Of a stretch of 64,000 nucleotides of DNA, positions 52,813 through 62,909 are shown piece after piece. Position 1 is the stretch's first letter. Each line of letters starts with the position of its first letter. The notes beneath the pieces are model-generated. The model was given only the letters and a program-made list of their open reading frames with translations. It did not search any database and was not told the origin of the DNA. The stretch is from Desulfoglaeba alkanexedens ALDC (GTDB taxonomy: Bacteria > Desulfobacterota > Syntrophobacteria > Syntrophobacterales > DSM-9756). A program made the position numbers and the translations under genes. The stretch spans positions 2,349,501 through 2,413,500 of the forward strand of contig NZ_CP040098.1 in assembly GCF_005377625.1 (NCBI RefSeq), in the 5' to 3' direction.

Positions 52813-54000
52813 TCATTCGCCGCGTTCTTCCTTCACTTTCCGGATGAAAGCCGGAACGAACTGAAAGAGATCCCCCACCACGCCATACGTGGCGACGTCG
52901 AAAATCGGTGCTTCGGGATCCTTGTTGACGGCGACGATGATCCTGGAACCCTGCATCCCGACGATGTGTTGGATTGCCCCGGAAACCCCGATGGCCATGT
53001 AGAGGCTCGGGGCGACGGTCTGTCCTGTCTGTCCCACTTGGTGCGACGGGCCGATCCAGCCTTCCTCAACCACGCTCCGGGACGCTCCCACGGCCCCTTT
53101 GAGAAGCCGGGCCAGCTCTTCCACCATCCGGAAATGTTCCCGCTTCTGGAGGCCACGGCCTCCCGTGACGATCACTTCCGCTTCGGAGAGTTTGGCCGTT
53201 TCATCGGTTTCGGCAATGACCTGGAGCACTTCCACGCGGTGTTCGAAGCACCGTTCCGGAAGCGTCACCGCTTCCACGCGCCCGTTTCGACGATCCACCG
53301 CCGGCTTCATCACCCGAGGGCGTACGGTGGCCATCTGAGGGCGGCGGTTGGGGCAAACGATGGTAGCCATGACGTTTCCGCCGAAGGCCGGGCGGGTTTG
53401 AAGCAGAAGCCCGTTTTCACCGATATCCAGGTCGGTGCAGTCTGCGGTGAGGCCGGTTTGCAGGAGGGCGGCCACCCTGGGGATGAAGGACCGGCCCATG
53501 GTGGTCGCGCCGGCCAGAAGGATTTCCGGCTTGTGCCGGCGGGCCAGTTCCACCAGTGAGGCGGCGTAGGTTTCGTCCGTGAAGCGCGCCAGTTCCGGAT
53601 GGTCCACCACGTAGACCACGTCGGGCCCGTAATCCAGCAGTTCTGCGGCGGCCGCTTCGATCCGGTGGCCCAGCAGCACCGCCGCCAGTTCCACGCCTCG
53701 CTTGTCCGCGAGCTTTCGGCCTGCGCCCAGGAGTTCCCGGCTTACCGGATGAACGACGCCGCTACGCCATTCGGCGAAAACCCAGACCCCGCGGTAAGAC
53801 TCGAGATCCTCCACAGGGCGCGCTCCAGCCTCGGGAAGCGACAGGGCTCCAAATTCGCAGGCATCCACGCACAGGCCGCACAGCGTACAGGCGTCGGATA
53901 CTTCAGCGATGGTTTCCGTAACGGTGATGGCCTCCACCGGGCAGACGCCTTCGCATACGCCGCAGGCGGTGCATTTCCTGGGATCGACGAGCGCCTTCAT
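52813..54000 (-). CDS. etfA: Electron transfer flavoprotein alpha with N-terminal 2[4Fe-4S] ferredoxin domain
   Basis: 395 residues. Residues 1-62 form a ferredoxin with [12 protein letters not shown] and [11 protein letters not shown]; the remainder is EtfA, ending in the FAD motif (G-Q-T-G-Q-T-V-x-P, then [10 protein letters not shown] near 330-350, N-K-D-P-E-A-P-I-F). EtfA proteins carrying such a ferredoxin head occur in anaerobes and can link acyl-CoA or lactate oxidation with ferredoxin. It overlaps etfB by 4 nt and follows an acyl-CoA dehydrogenase. Confidence 0.93.
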   Translation of the reverse strand: MKALVDPRKCTACGVCEGVCPVEAITVTETIAEVSDACTLCGLCVDACEFGALSLPEAGARPVEDLESYRGVWVFAEWRSGVVHPVSRELLGAGRKLADKRGVELAAVLLGHRIEAAAAELLDYGPDVVYVVDHPELARFTDETYAASLVELARRHKPEILLAGATTMGRSFIPRVAALLQTGLTADCTDLDIGENGLLLQTRPAFGGNVMATIVCPNRRPQMATVRPRVMKPAVDRRNGRVEAVTLPERCFEHRVEVLQVIAETDETAKLSEAEVIVTGGRGLQKREHFRMVEELARLLKGAVGASRSVVEEGWIGPSHQVGQTGQTVAPSLYMAIGVSGAIQHIVGMQGSRIIVAVNKDPEAPIFDVATYGVVGDLFQFVPAFIRKVKEERGE

Positions 54001-54794
54001 AGACCTGGAACCTTGACTTCCTTGAGGTAGCGGTAAAGCTGTTCGACCTGTTCTTCAACCGCGCCTTGAATGAGGATGCGATCGGAGCGGCGCGGCGGGC
54101 TGAAGACACGGACCACCTGGGTGTACGATCCGGAAAGACCCACAGCGTCGGGATCCAGGCCCAGGTCCCCATGCCCCCATACGGGGATGTCCGCCTTCTT
54201 GGCGCGCATCTTGTGCTTGAGAGACGGCACGCGGGGGTTCCCCACGTCCCGAAGTACGGTTACCAGCGCCGGGAGCGGCAGCTTCCAAATCTCGGTTCCC
54301 TCGTCGGTACGCCTGACCGCCTTCAGGTGGCCGCCTTCGAGCAGCTCGAAGTCCTTGACGAGGGTCGCATAGGGGATGTCGAGGATTGTGGCGAGTTCGG
54401 GCCCCACCTGAGCGGTGTCGCCGTCCACCGCCTGCTTGCCGCAGAAGATCAGGTCCACGTCGCCGATCTTCCGGACGGCGGCGGCGAGGGTTCCGGCGGT
54501 GGCCCAGGTGTCGGCACCGGCAAAGGCCCGGTCGCTCAAAAGGAGGGCGTCGTCCACGCCGCGCGACAGCATGTCCCGGAGGGCCTCCTCGGCCTGGGGC
54601 GGCCCCATGGTCACGGCGGTGACCCGGGCGCCGCAGGCGTCCTTGAGGCGAAGCGCCGCTTCGACGGCAAAGAGGTCAAAAGGGTTGATGATGGCATCGA
54701 CCCCCTGGCGTACCAGGGTGTGCGTGTCGGGATCGATCCGTACGTTCTTTGCGTCAGGAACCTGCTTGATACAAACGACGACGTGCATCGGCAT
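53997..54794 (-). CDS. etfB: Electron transfer flavoprotein beta
   Basis: 265 residues starting M-P-M-H-V-V-V-C-I-K-Q-V-P-D, the EtfB opening. N-P-F-D-L-F-A-V-E-A-A near 37-47 and G-x-x-A-x-D-G-D-T-A-Q-V-G near 120-128 fit the AMP/FAD-binding parts. Partners with etfA; electrons probably come from the acyl-CoA dehydrogenase whose gene ends 13 nt upstream. Confidence 0.94.
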   Translation of the reverse strand: MPMHVVVCIKQVPDAKNVRIDPDTHTLVRQGVDAIINPFDLFAVEAALRLKDACGARVTAVTMGPPQAEEALRDMLSRGVDDALLLSDRAFAGADTWATAGTLAAAVRKIGDVDLIFCGKQAVDGDTAQVGPELATILDIPYATLVKDFELLEGGHLKAVRRTDEGTEIWKLPLPALVTVLRDVGNPRVPSLKHKMRAKKADIPVWGHGDLGLDPDAVGLSGSYTQVVRVFSPPRRSDRILIQGAVEEQVEQLYRYLKEVKVPGL

Positions 54795-54807
54795 TGCGAA
54801 AACCCTG

Positions 54808-55977
54808 TCAGATGAACGATTCCTTGAGGCGGCCGTATTCCTTGTTCAGTTCCTGCCCGATGATGTTTCGCTGAATTTCGTTGGTGCCTTCGTAGATCTG
54901 GAGGATCTTGGCGTCCCGCAACATCTTTTCCACGGGGTAATCGCGCATGTATCCGTAGCCGCCGAAGATCTGGACGGCTTCCGTGGCCACTTCCATGGCG
55001 GTGTCGCTGGCAAAGACCTTGCCTATGGCGGCCACCTTGCTTGCATCCGCCGGATCGGTATCCAGGTGGCGCGCCGCGGCATAGATGAGGGCCCGCGCCG
55101 CCTCCGTCTTGATGGCCATGTCCGCCAGCTTGTGCTGGATCGCCTGGAAGCTGATGATGGGTTTTCCGAACTGAACCCGCTTTCTCGCGTATTCGACGGA
55201 AACGTCCAAAGCGCCCTGAGCCAGTCCGACCCCCAGGGCCCCGATGCCGGGCCGCGATTTGTCGAAGGTCTTCATGGCGATGATGAACCCCATCCCTTCA
55301 CGGCCGATCAGGCGGTCTCCGGGGATGCGGCAGTCCTGGAAGACGAGTTCGCGCGTGGCCGACGCTCGAATGCCGAGCTTCTTTTCCTTCTTGCCGAAGG
55401 AAAAACCCGGATCACCCTTTTCCACAACGAAGAAACTGGCGCCCCGGGGCCCCTTGCTCCGATCCGTGATGGCGAGCACCGAATAGATTTCCGCTTCGCC
55501 GCCGTTGGTGATCCACTGCTTGGTGCCGTTCAAAACGTAGGTGTCCCCGTCGCGCACCGCTGTGGTCTTCACGGCGGTGACGTCGCTTCCGGCTCCCGAT
55601 TCCGTTACGGCGAAAGCAGCGAGGCGCCGGCCGCTCGCAATATCCGTGAGGTAACGTTTCTTCTGCCGATCGTTTCCGTAGAGCAGGATCGGGTAGGCGC
55701 CCAGGCCGCTCGCCGCAAAGGTTGTGGCCACCCCCACGCACGCGCGTGCCAGCTGCTCCACGGCCAGGCAGTTTTCCAGGATGCCGCCGCCCAAGCCCCC
55801 GTATTCTTCGGGGATGTAGAGACCGAAAAGGTCCGACTGGGCGAGAACATTCATCAACTCCGTGGGAAACGCCTCGGCTTCATCCAGCTCCGCACGCTGA
55901 GGCCGGATCTTCTCTCGGGCGATCTGAGCGGCGAGATCCTGGATCATCTGCTGTTCTTCTGTCAGGAAGTAATTCAA
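54808..55977 (-). CDS. Acyl-CoA dehydrogenase
   Basis: 389 residues from an apparent TTG start at 55977 with GGGGAGG just upstream. Short-chain/butyryl-type: [11 protein letters not shown] near 120-130, W-I-T-N-G-G near 155-160, and the catalytic glutamate in [11 protein letters not shown] near 364-374. It oxidises acyl-CoA to enoyl-CoA, passing electrons to EtfBA next door. Such a catabolic enzyme within a lipid-synthesis operon is unusual. Confidence 0.94.
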   Translation of the reverse strand: MNYFLTEEQQMIQDLAAQIAREKIRPQRAELDEAEAFPTELMNVLAQSDLFGLYIPEEYGGLGGGILENCLAVEQLARACVGVATTFAASGLGAYPILLYGNDRQKKRYLTDIASGRRLAAFAVTESGAGSDVTAVKTTAVRDGDTYVLNGTKQWITNGGEAEIYSVLAITDRSKGPRGASFFVVEKGDPGFSFGKKEKKLGIRASATRELVFQDCRIPGDRLIGREGMGFIIAMKTFDKSRPGIGALGVGLAQGALDVSVEYARKRVQFGKPIISFQAIQHKLADMAIKTEAARALIYAAARHLDTDPADASKVAAIGKVFASDTAMEVATEAVQIFGGYGYMRDYPVEKMLRDAKILQIYEGTNEIQRNIIGQELNKEYGRLKESFI

Positions 55978-55999
55978 AAGGTCCTCCCCTTTGTGAGCG

Positions 56000-57085
56000 T
56001 CAGGATTTCTGGCCGAATCGCCATGTTTGCTTCAGTCGTTCCAAAGCGTAGACGGCATGCTGGTGCTTGAGTTCACTGAGGATGCGGGACTGCTCGCAGT
56101 CTTCGGCCATGCGCCGGAAAAGATCCGAAGATGCCGAAAGAAAAGCCTCCCCGACGGCGTTGGCGATCGACGGCGCCTCCGACCTCCCATGGGCGATCAC
56201 GACGGGTTTGAGCACGCCGAGCAGCGGCGCGCCTCCCAATTCCCGGGCCGCCATCCGCTCGGCCCATTCCTTCCAGGGGTTGGAGGACGGCGAACCCCCG
56301 GAAGCCGGTTCCAGGCAAGGTTCGATCGCCGCCGAGCGCCTCAGGAACTCCGCTACCCCTTCGAGGAATTTGAGGAGGTTGTTCCCAGAAAAACCGTCAC
56401 AGACCACTGCGTCCGTCGTACCTTCCAGAACCTGGTGGGCTTCCACGTTCCCGATGAAATGGAGAGTCGTCCGCTCCAGGAGCCCATAGGCTCCTCGAAC
56501 AACCTTGGGGCCTTTGGACGCTTCTTCGCCGATGTTCAGCAGGGCGATCCGCGGCCGGGTCAGGCCGTCTTTCAATCTCAGGTACGCGTCGGCCAAGACG
56601 GCCGATTGGGCCAGGTGGATGCCCTTGGCTTCAACGTGAGCCCCTGCGTCCAGCAGCAGAGCGTTTCCCCGGAGAGTGGGAATGACAACAGCCAGGACCG
56701 GGCGCCGAAGACCTGGAACGAGCCCCAGGTGGTGCTTGGCGTGAGCCACCACGGCGGCGCTGTTTCCCGCGCTCACCACCGCGTCCGCCTCGCCGGCGGC
56801 CAGCAATCCCATGGCCACGGCGAGAGACGAAGCCTTTTTCTTTCTGAGCGCCGCCGGCCCCGCTTCGTCCATGCCCACGACTTCCGGTGCGTGGACTATG
56901 GAAACACCACCGGAAACGGCCGCCTCGGGTCGTGATTTCAGAAGGTCTGCGAACAAGGGTCGAAGTGTTGATTCATCGCCCGCCAGGACGATCTCGGCAG
57001 GGCATCGGGTCCGGGCCAGCAACGCGCCCTCTACCAGCGATCGGGGGGCACGGTCGCCTCCCATGGCGTCCAGAACGATTCTCAT
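56000..57085 (-). CDS. plsX: Phosphate acyltransferase PlsX
   Basis: 361 residues beginning [11 protein letters not shown], the family hallmark. Makes acyl-phosphate from acyl-ACP for phospholipid synthesis. Further motifs: S-A-G-N-S-A near 104-109, N-I-G-E-E near 176-180, and a D-G-F-S-G-N near 221-226. rpmF-plsX is a classical pair. No fabH, fabD or acpP follow; the acyl-CoA dehydrogenase does. Confidence 0.94.
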   Translation of the reverse strand: MRIVLDAMGGDRAPRSLVEGALLARTRCPAEIVLAGDESTLRPLFADLLKSRPEAAVSGGVSIVHAPEVVGMDEAGPAALRKKKASSLAVAMGLLAAGEADAVVSAGNSAAVVAHAKHHLGLVPGLRRPVLAVVIPTLRGNALLLDAGAHVEAKGIHLAQSAVLADAYLRLKDGLTRPRIALLNIGEEASKGPKVVRGAYGLLERTTLHFIGNVEAHQVLEGTTDAVVCDGFSGNNLLKFLEGVAEFLRRSAAIEPCLEPASGGSPSSNPWKEWAERMAARELGGAPLLGVLKPVVIAHGRSEAPSIANAVGEAFLSASSDLFRRMAEDCEQSRILSELKHQHAVYALERLKQTWRFGQKS

Positions 57086-57115
57086 CCCCCCAACCCCTTG
57101 CGCACATCCCCAATG

Positions 57116-57298
57116 CTAGGTTTCCTCCACCTCCAGCACGGTACGACCGTGGTAGTGGCCGCACGCAGGGCAGACGCGGTGAGGCAGTCTCAACTCGCGG
57201 CACTGCGGGCACGTGGCGAAGGAAGGTGCGGCCAGTCTCTTGTGACTGCGGCGCTTGTCACGCCGGGACTTGGATGTTTTGTGTTTCGGGACAGCCAT
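57116..57298 (-). CDS. rpmF: Ribosomal protein bL32
   Basis: 60 residues. Begins [13 protein letters not shown] and carries the zinc site C-P-Q-C-x9-C-P-A-C-G (near 34-48). Lies between DUF177 and plsX, as in many bacteria. Confidence 0.96.
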   Translation of the reverse strand: MAVPKHKTSKSRRDKRRSHKRLAAPSFATCPQCRELRLPHRVCPACGHYHGRTVLEVEET

Positions 57299-57407
57299 GA
57301 TACCACTCCTTAGACGTTGTGAAGACGAAAACCTTACACAGGATTTGTCGCGGTTGAAGGCGATCGTTCAGATCTGCGGCCGTGCGCCCGTCGAGACCCC
57401 TTCACGT

Positions 57408-57950
57408 CTACTTGGACCATTGGGACCGGAGCCGTTCCAGAGCCTGAAACGGGGATTCCTTATCGGACTTGGAACACCGACATGTCTCGCGGTTGAGATT
57501 GGCTCCGCACCCCGGGCAAAGTCCCCGGCATTCCTCCGAACAAAGGGCTCGGAACGGCAGAGCGAGAAACACCTCTTCCGCCACCAACCGATCGATGTCG
57601 ATCTCCTCGCCGTCGAAAAATTCCACCTCCAGATCTTCCGGTTCCAGCTCCACCTCTTCTTCGTCCGGGAGGTCTTTTTCTACGAGCAACAGCGTGTCCA
57701 CATCCTGAAGCAGCTGCCACGGGTAAGGATCCAGGCACCGGTGGCATTGGAGTTGGAACCGCGCGCTGAAGCTCCCCCGGATGCGGACATGATCCGCACC
57801 CTTGTGAATCTCCAAATCTACGCTGACAGGCTGCAGCGTCTCCATTTCAAAAGGATCGTTGGGGGGCATGAAATCTTTCAGCCGGTTTCTATCCCAATGA
57901 TAATGGAGGACGCGTCCTGACTCCGGTATGTCGTCGACACGAATCCGCAT
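57408..57950 (-). CDS. DUF177/YceD family protein (23S rRNA accumulation protein)
   Basis: 180 residues from ATG 57950 behind GGAAGGAAGC. Contains Q-C-H-R-C-L-D-P near 68-75 and a zinc-like C-S-E-E-C-R-G-L-C-P-G-C-G-x-N-L near 136-151, then C-R-C. The YceD/DUF177 protein is nearly always encoded directly upstream of rpmF and is thought to aid 23S rRNA maturation. It opens the long operon and has a strong promoter (58044-58071). Confidence 0.88.
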   Translation of the reverse strand: MRIRVDDIPESGRVLHYHWDRNRLKDFMPPNDPFEMETLQPVSVDLEIHKGADHVRIRGSFSARFQLQCHRCLDPYPWQLLQDVDTLLLVEKDLPDEEEVELEPEDLEVEFFDGEEIDIDRLVAEEVFLALPFRALCSEECRGLCPGCGANLNRETCRCSKSDKESPFQALERLRSQWSK

Positions 57951-58043
57951 TCCGCTTCCTTCCAAGGGTTCCGTCCCCCGAGGGATCGCGCGGGAGACCG
58001 CGTTTCCATCGGAAAGCACCCTTCCGCAGCGAGTAAATGGTTG

Positions 58044-58071
58044 AGTATAGGGATAGGCTCGGCACTGTCAA
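58044..58071 (-). promoter_or_regulatory. Strong sigma-70-like promoter of the DUF177-rpmF-plsX operon
   Basis: On the - strand TTGACA (58071-58066) matches -35 in all six positions and TATACT (58049-58044) matches -10 in five, 16 nt apart. Transcription would start near 58037, about 85 nt before the DUF177 start. Confidence 0.7.
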
Positions 58072-58227
58072 GGAGTTTTGCTCCACGCCGGCGATCCTTC
58101 CCGCCGAGTGCATTCGCCGGCTCCTCCCATTCAAGACCTCCGGGGCATTCGGGTTACCGTTGCTTCGATCCGGCCATCCCCTTCCATAGGACCCGCTTGC
58201 CGGCGATCCAGGTCGCTTACCGGCGGT

Positions 58228-58340
58228 CCAGGAGCTTGTCCGAGAATGCCGATCTTTCCACCTTGTTCCCAAGCTCCAGCTTGGGAACACAACTGTGCAG
58301 AAGCTCCAGCTTCGATTCCCACGAGGCCGTTCCTAAGCCA
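58228..58340. repeat. Dispersed repeat, inverted copy of 7295-7402
   Basis: Reads AGGAGCTTGTCCGAGAATGC, then the palindrome GTTCCCAAGCTCCAGCTTGGGAAC (58265-58288), then CTTCGATTCCCACGAGGCCG; this is the reverse complement of the block at 7295-7402. Confidence 0.85.
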
Positions 58341-58766
58341 GAGCCTGGGAACGAGGGGAATTGCGTTGCCCCGAAGGGTTGATTCTGTGTCTTCGGACAG
58401 CCTCCTAGGTCGCGGGCGAGGCGGCTCTCACAAGGAGGCGAAAACACGGTTTCTCTACATTAACGTAAAAGCAAGTCCAGGCGAAGGGTTGTCTTTCGGC
58501 CGCAAAGACTTCGGACCCTGGAGCCATGTTCGGTTCGGGACGGAGCGGCGTCGGCCCTTCCGGCTGCCTTGTACTCGCAGGGGCTTTGTGTTATTCGGAA
58601 TCGTACTGAGCGGGGACTTCGCGTCGGCGGGTCCAAGGCGCGTCGCGCCGCTTGAGCGGGGCGGCGACCACCGGTTGCCGGCTGAATCGCGAGGGGCCTT
58701 TGCAGCCGTTCCCCGGGGTCGGCACAAGAGGTCAACCATTCCATTTCCGAGCGGAGTCTGTACGTT

Positions 58767-60212
58767 ATGGAATCGAGCGAACGTGACCGCGTGGTCACGC
58801 GATTTGCCCCGAGCCCCACGGGCACCCTCCACATAGGGGGAGCCCGAACTGCACTGTTCAACTGGCTGTATGCGCGTAACCGGGGCGGTCGTTTCATCTT
58901 GAGGATCGAGGACACCGACCTTGCCCGGTCCACCGAAGAATCCATCCGGGCGATCCTCGATGCCATGGAATGGCTCGGACTGGACTGGGACGAAGGCCCT
59001 TACTACCAGACGGAGCGATTGGATGTCTACCGCGAGTTCATCGAACGTCTGCTCGATTCCGGCCATGCCTACTATTGCGACTGCAGCGCCGAAGACCTGG
59101 AAAGAAGGCGTCAGGCTGCTTTGGCGGAAGGCAGGAAGCCCAAATACGACGGCAGATGCCGCCACCGGGGGCTCGGTCCAGGGCCCGACCGGGTGGTGCG
59201 CTTTCGGGCGCCCGAATCCGGCCAGACGTTTCTGCGCGACCTGATCAAAGGCCCCATCGCCTTCGATAACGCCGAGTTGGACGACTTGGTGCTTCTGCGG
59301 AGCGACGGCATGCCCACCTACAACTTCGCCGTGGTGATCGACGACATCACCATGGGCGTGACCCACGTCATCCGCGGCGACGACCACGTGAACAACACGC
59401 CGCGGCAGATCCTAATCTACCAGGCCCTGGGGGCGCCTCTTCCCCGGTTCGCCCACGTGCCGATGATCCTCGGCCAGGATCGAACGCGGCTTTCCAAGCG
59501 CCACGGAGCGACCTCCGTCATGGCCTATCGGGACATGGGCTACCTGCCCGAAGCGCTGGTCAATTACCTGGTCCGACTGGGGTGGTCCCACGGCGATCAG
59601 GAGATCTTCACGCGCGAAGAACTCATCCGGAAGTTTTCCCTGGAAAGCGTCGGCCGATCGGCCAGCGTGTTCGACCCGGAAAAGCTCCTGTGGCTGAACG
59701 CTCATTACATCCGGGAAAGGAAAGCCGAGGAATTGGTCGTGCTCCTGGAACCCTTTCTGGCCCAGCGCGGCTACCCGAAAAGGGATCCGGCGTATGTGGC
59801 TCGAGCGGTAAGTACCCTTCAGCCGCGGTCCCGCACGCTGGTGGACATGGCCGACGGGCTCAAGTTCTTCATGGTGGACGAGGTGGACTACGACCCCGCG
59901 GCGGCCGCGAAATTCCTCAAGCCCGACATGGTGGAGCCCTTCGAACAGCTGATCCGCGAATTGGAACAACTGGACGCTTTCGACGAAAAGACGTTGGAGG
60001 CGGCCTTCCACCGGCTCAGCGAAAGACTTCAGATGAAACTGGGAAAGATCGCCCAGCCGGTCCGGGTGGCCCTGACGGGCGTCACGGCGAGCCCCGGGCT
60101 TTTTGAGGTCATCGATATCCTGGGTAAGGAGCGGGTCCTGCAACGTTTGCGGCGGGCGCTGGATTTCATGCGAAGGGAAGACGGCGTTGCTCCCGCAATG
60201 GAGCACCTGTAG
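58767..60212 (+). CDS. gltX: Glutamate-tRNA ligase
   Basis: 481 residues. Class I synthetase with the HIGH motif ([11 protein letters not shown], near 16-26) and the K-M-S-K-S equivalent R-L-S-K-R-H-G near 243-249. Length fits GluRS. It is monocistronic by position, with repeat-rich gaps on both sides. Confidence 0.96.
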   Translation: MESSERDRVVTRFAPSPTGTLHIGGARTALFNWLYARNRGGRFILRIEDTDLARSTEESIRAILDAMEWLGLDWDEGPYYQTERLDVYREFIERLLDSGHAYYCDCSAEDLERRRQAALAEGRKPKYDGRCRHRGLGPGPDRVVRFRAPESGQTFLRDLIKGPIAFDNAELDDLVLLRSDGMPTYNFAVVIDDITMGVTHVIRGDDHVNNTPRQILIYQALGAPLPRFAHVPMILGQDRTRLSKRHGATSVMAYRDMGYLPEALVNYLVRLGWSHGDQEIFTREELIRKFSLESVGRSASVFDPEKLLWLNAHYIRERKAEELVVLLEPFLAQRGYPKRDPAYVARAVSTLQPRSRTLVDMADGLKFFMVDEVDYDPAAAAKFLKPDMVEPFEQLIRELEQLDAFDEKTLEAAFHRLSERLQMKLGKIAQPVRVALTGVTASPGLFEVIDILGKERVLQRLRRALDFMRREDGVAPAMEHL

Positions 60213-60667
60213 GAGGCCCGCCCTCGGGCCGATGGGTGGAGCATCGAGGTTTCTCCACCTCGTTCCCAAGTTCCAGCTTGGGAACGAGGTGGAATTCTAT
60301 CTCCCCTCCCCTTGTGGGAGGGGATTAAGGGGAGGGGAATGTAACTGATTGACATACGTTAGTTTTCTCACCCTCACCCCAACCCTCTCCCATCAAGGGA
60401 GAGGGGGATTTTCACCTTGTTCCCAAGCTCCGGCTTCGATTCCCACGAGGCCGTTCCCAAGCTGGAGCTTGGGAATGAGGGAAATTCTATCTCCCCTCCC
60501 CTTGTGGTAGGGGATTAAGGGGAGAGGGGAGAGTGGGATTTCCTCCTTGTTCCCGAGCTCCGGCTTCGATTCCCATGAGGCCGTTCCCAAGCCAGAGCCT
60601 TGGAACGAGGGGGACAGTTAATGTTGGACGGCGTCTTGGAAGACCCTAACACTTCGGCGGTGACTTT
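60213..60667. repeat. Repeat-filled gap between gltX and the histidine kinase
   Basis: No gene. Palindrome variants at 60262-60285, 60418-60478 and 60545-60612, and two copies of the CT/AG block (60285-60425 and 60480-60535). The first is the reverse complement of 7140-7290. Confidence 0.85.
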
Positions 60668-62908
60668 ATGGCGTGGCTGACGAGCCGAAAACGGGAAACA
60701 AAAAACCGTCTTGCATGGTTCAAAGACCTTCCGCTCCGGTACCGCCTGATCGTTCCCTTTCTTGGCCTGGCTTTTTTCGGAACCTTTTCCCTGGTCTGGC
60801 TTTTCATCATGAGCCAAAACGACCTGATGGGAAAGCAGGAAGACCGCTGGCTCCTTGGGATTTATCATTCGTTTCAGCACACCGTGGATCTGCGCGGACG
60901 CTGGGCGGTCTCGCTGGCCTCCGGTTTCGCTCGAAACCCCGAGGTGGCGGCGGCCCTGGCGGAACGCGATCGCGGCCGGTTGATCCAGCTGTGTTATCCC
61001 GCTTTCATCTTCTTAGACCAACATTACGGCATCAAGCAGTTTCATTTCGAAGTTGTACCGGGGCGTTCGTTCCTGCGGCTTCACCGGCTGTACCAGTACG
61101 GCGACCTGCTCACGCCCTACCGGAAGCTGATCCAGGATGTTCTGGAAAAGGGTGTTGAGGTTTACGGCCTGGAACGCGGAGCGACGGGGTACGGCATCCG
61201 GGGGGCCGTCCCGGTCCACTGGGAAGGCCGGCTGGTGGGCGCGCTGGAAATCGGCTTCGCATTGGGCGAGGAGCTGTTGGGCGAAGTGCGGCGCCGTACC
61301 AACGTCGAAATCAGCCTGATGTTGCCCGGAGACGAGGACGGGGTTTTCCAAGTGTTTGCGACCAGCCTTCCCGAGGCCTTCGATCGGAAGGATTCCGTAT
61401 ACAGGGAAGTCTTTGCGACAGGGAAGCCACGGATCTTCGTCCGCGAGCTGTTTTCTGAGCCCTATGCCGTGCTTGTCGGGCCCATCAGAAACTACGCGGG
61501 TGAAACCGAGGCCCTGGTCGAGCTCCTAGTGAACCGTTCGGAAATACTGGCTCTCGCCACGCGATATCGCCACTGGATGCTGGGGATCGGGGTCCTGGGC
61601 ATGATCCTGTCGGTGGGGGCGATCTACGTGGTGAGTCTCATGTTCACCCGCCCCATCGCCCGGATGATCGAGATGGCTCGGGAGATAGCCTCGGGGAAGC
61701 CGGTCAGACCGACCGCATTGCGTCCTTCCGGGGAATTGGGCGTTCTGGCCGACGCCCTGGACGAGATGGTTTCCTCCCTTGAAGCCTCCCGCCGGAAAAT
61801 CAGCGAATACGCGGACAATCTGGAAGACAAGGTGCGGGAACGCACCCAGGCGTTTCGCGAATCGGAGGAAAAGTACCGCACGCTGGTGGAGACGGTTCCC
61901 CTGGTGGTGTACCGGCTGGATCGGGAGGGGCGGATCATCTACATCAACCGCTTCGTCGAAGAACTCCTGGGGCTGTCCCCTGAGACCGTTCTCAGGGAGC
62001 CCGATTTCTGGAAGATGAAGGTCTGTGAAGAGGACCGGGAACGCGTGTGGCCGCTCATGGAGCGCTGTCTGAGGGAGGGAACCGAGTTCAAAGCGGAATA
62101 CCGTGTCTGCCACGCCGGCGGGCGATACGTGTACGTCCTGGACCACGCGCTCCCGGTGCTGCATGAAGACGGGTCGCTGCGTGTCGTGGACGGCTTCCTC
62201 GTGGATGTGACCGACCGGCATCGCCTGCAGCAACAAATCATTCAAACCGAGGAATTGCGGACGTTGAGTGAAATCTCCGCCCGTTTGGCCCATGAAATCA
62301 GGAACCCTCTGGCGGTGGCGGGAGGTTTTGCCAGGCGGCTCCTTCTGAAGCTTCCGGAAGACGATCCCAACCGGCGAAAGGTTTCGATCATCCTGGAGGA
62401 AGTGATGCGGCTGGAAGGGATCCTGGAGCGAATTCTCGCTTACCTCAAGCCGGTGGAAGTGTCCCTGGAACGTATGGCCCTGAACGACGCCGTGGCCGAT
62501 GTGATTCGCGACAACGCCCAGTATCTCTCCCAGGCCGGCGTAAATTATCAGTTGGAGTTGGCCGAAGGGCTCTGTTCCCTGATGCTGGATCGTGCCCTTT
62601 TCAAACAGGCTCTGGAAACGCTGCTCCGGTCGGTGGTCGGGTTCGTGCGGCCGGAAGGAGGGCAGCTGCTGGTTCGCACCGGCTGCAGTGACAATAACGC
62701 CCAATTGGAATTGATCGCCCGGGGCGTCCAGGTCTCGGAAGACGATCTGGACCATTTCTTCTATCCCTTCACGAGCCGCATGGACGAAACCCGGACGCTG
62801 GACCTTCCCCTGGCGAAGATGATCGTCTACAAGCACGGTGGACTCATCCAGGTGTATCGGAAGGGCTCGGAGGAACTGCATTTGAGCCTCAATGTGCCGC
62901 TGTCCTGA
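60668..62908 (+). CDS. PAS-domain membrane histidine kinase with degenerate ATP-binding domain
   Basis: 746 residues. TM1 near 27-49, an extracytoplasmic sensing region of about 250 residues (Cache-like), TM2 near 303-326, HAMP near 326-380, PAS near 400-520, then a HisKA domain with H542 in L-A-H-E-I-R-N-P-L. The HATPase part is unusual: the N-box reads E-T-L-L-R-S-V-V without the usual asparagines, and the G1 position lacks D-x-G-x-G (D-N-N-A-Q-L-E-L-I-A-R-G), though the F-box and D-L-P-L-A-K-M-I-V-Y-K-H-G-G remain. It may be phosphorylated in trans or serve as a phosphatase or sensor only. No response regulator gene adjoins it. Confidence 0.85.
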   Translation: MAWLTSRKRETKNRLAWFKDLPLRYRLIVPFLGLAFFGTFSLVWLFIMSQNDLMGKQEDRWLLGIYHSFQHTVDLRGRWAVSLASGFARNPEVAAALAERDRGRLIQLCYPAFIFLDQHYGIKQFHFEVVPGRSFLRLHRLYQYGDLLTPYRKLIQDVLEKGVEVYGLERGATGYGIRGAVPVHWEGRLVGALEIGFALGEELLGEVRRRTNVEISLMLPGDEDGVFQVFATSLPEAFDRKDSVYREVFATGKPRIFVRELFSEPYAVLVGPIRNYAGETEALVELLVNRSEILALATRYRHWMLGIGVLGMILSVGAIYVVSLMFTRPIARMIEMAREIASGKPVRPTALRPSGELGVLADALDEMVSSLEASRRKISEYADNLEDKVRERTQAFRESEEKYRTLVETVPLVVYRLDREGRIIYINRFVEELLGLSPETVLREPDFWKMKVCEEDRERVWPLMERCLREGTEFKAEYRVCHAGGRYVYVLDHALPVLHEDGSLRVVDGFLVDVTDRHRLQQQIIQTEELRTLSEISARLAHEIRNPLAVAGGFARRLLLKLPEDDPNRRKVSIILEEVMRLEGILERILAYLKPVEVSLERMALNDAVADVIRDNAQYLSQAGVNYQLELAEGLCSLMLDRALFKQALETLLRSVVGFVRPEGGQLLVRTGCSDNNAQLELIARGVQVSEDDLDHFFYPFTSRMDETRTLDLPLAKMIVYKHGGLIQVYRKGSEELHLSLNVPLS

Positions 62909-62909
62909 T

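Larger units (their letters stand above)
57951..58766. other. Divergent intergenic region between DUF177 and gltX
   Basis: About 815 nt. It holds the promoter at 58044-58071 (- strand), the repeat block at 58228-58340 and then about 425 nt (58341-58766) in which I see no gene; its open frames on both strands are not protein-like. No clear gltX promoter was found, though CGGAG lies 11 nt before the gltX ATG. Confidence 0.6.

Noticed and set aside
58078-58836. 252-codon + strand open frame before gltX
   Set aside because: It runs through the repeat block and overlaps gltX in another frame; composition is not protein-like.
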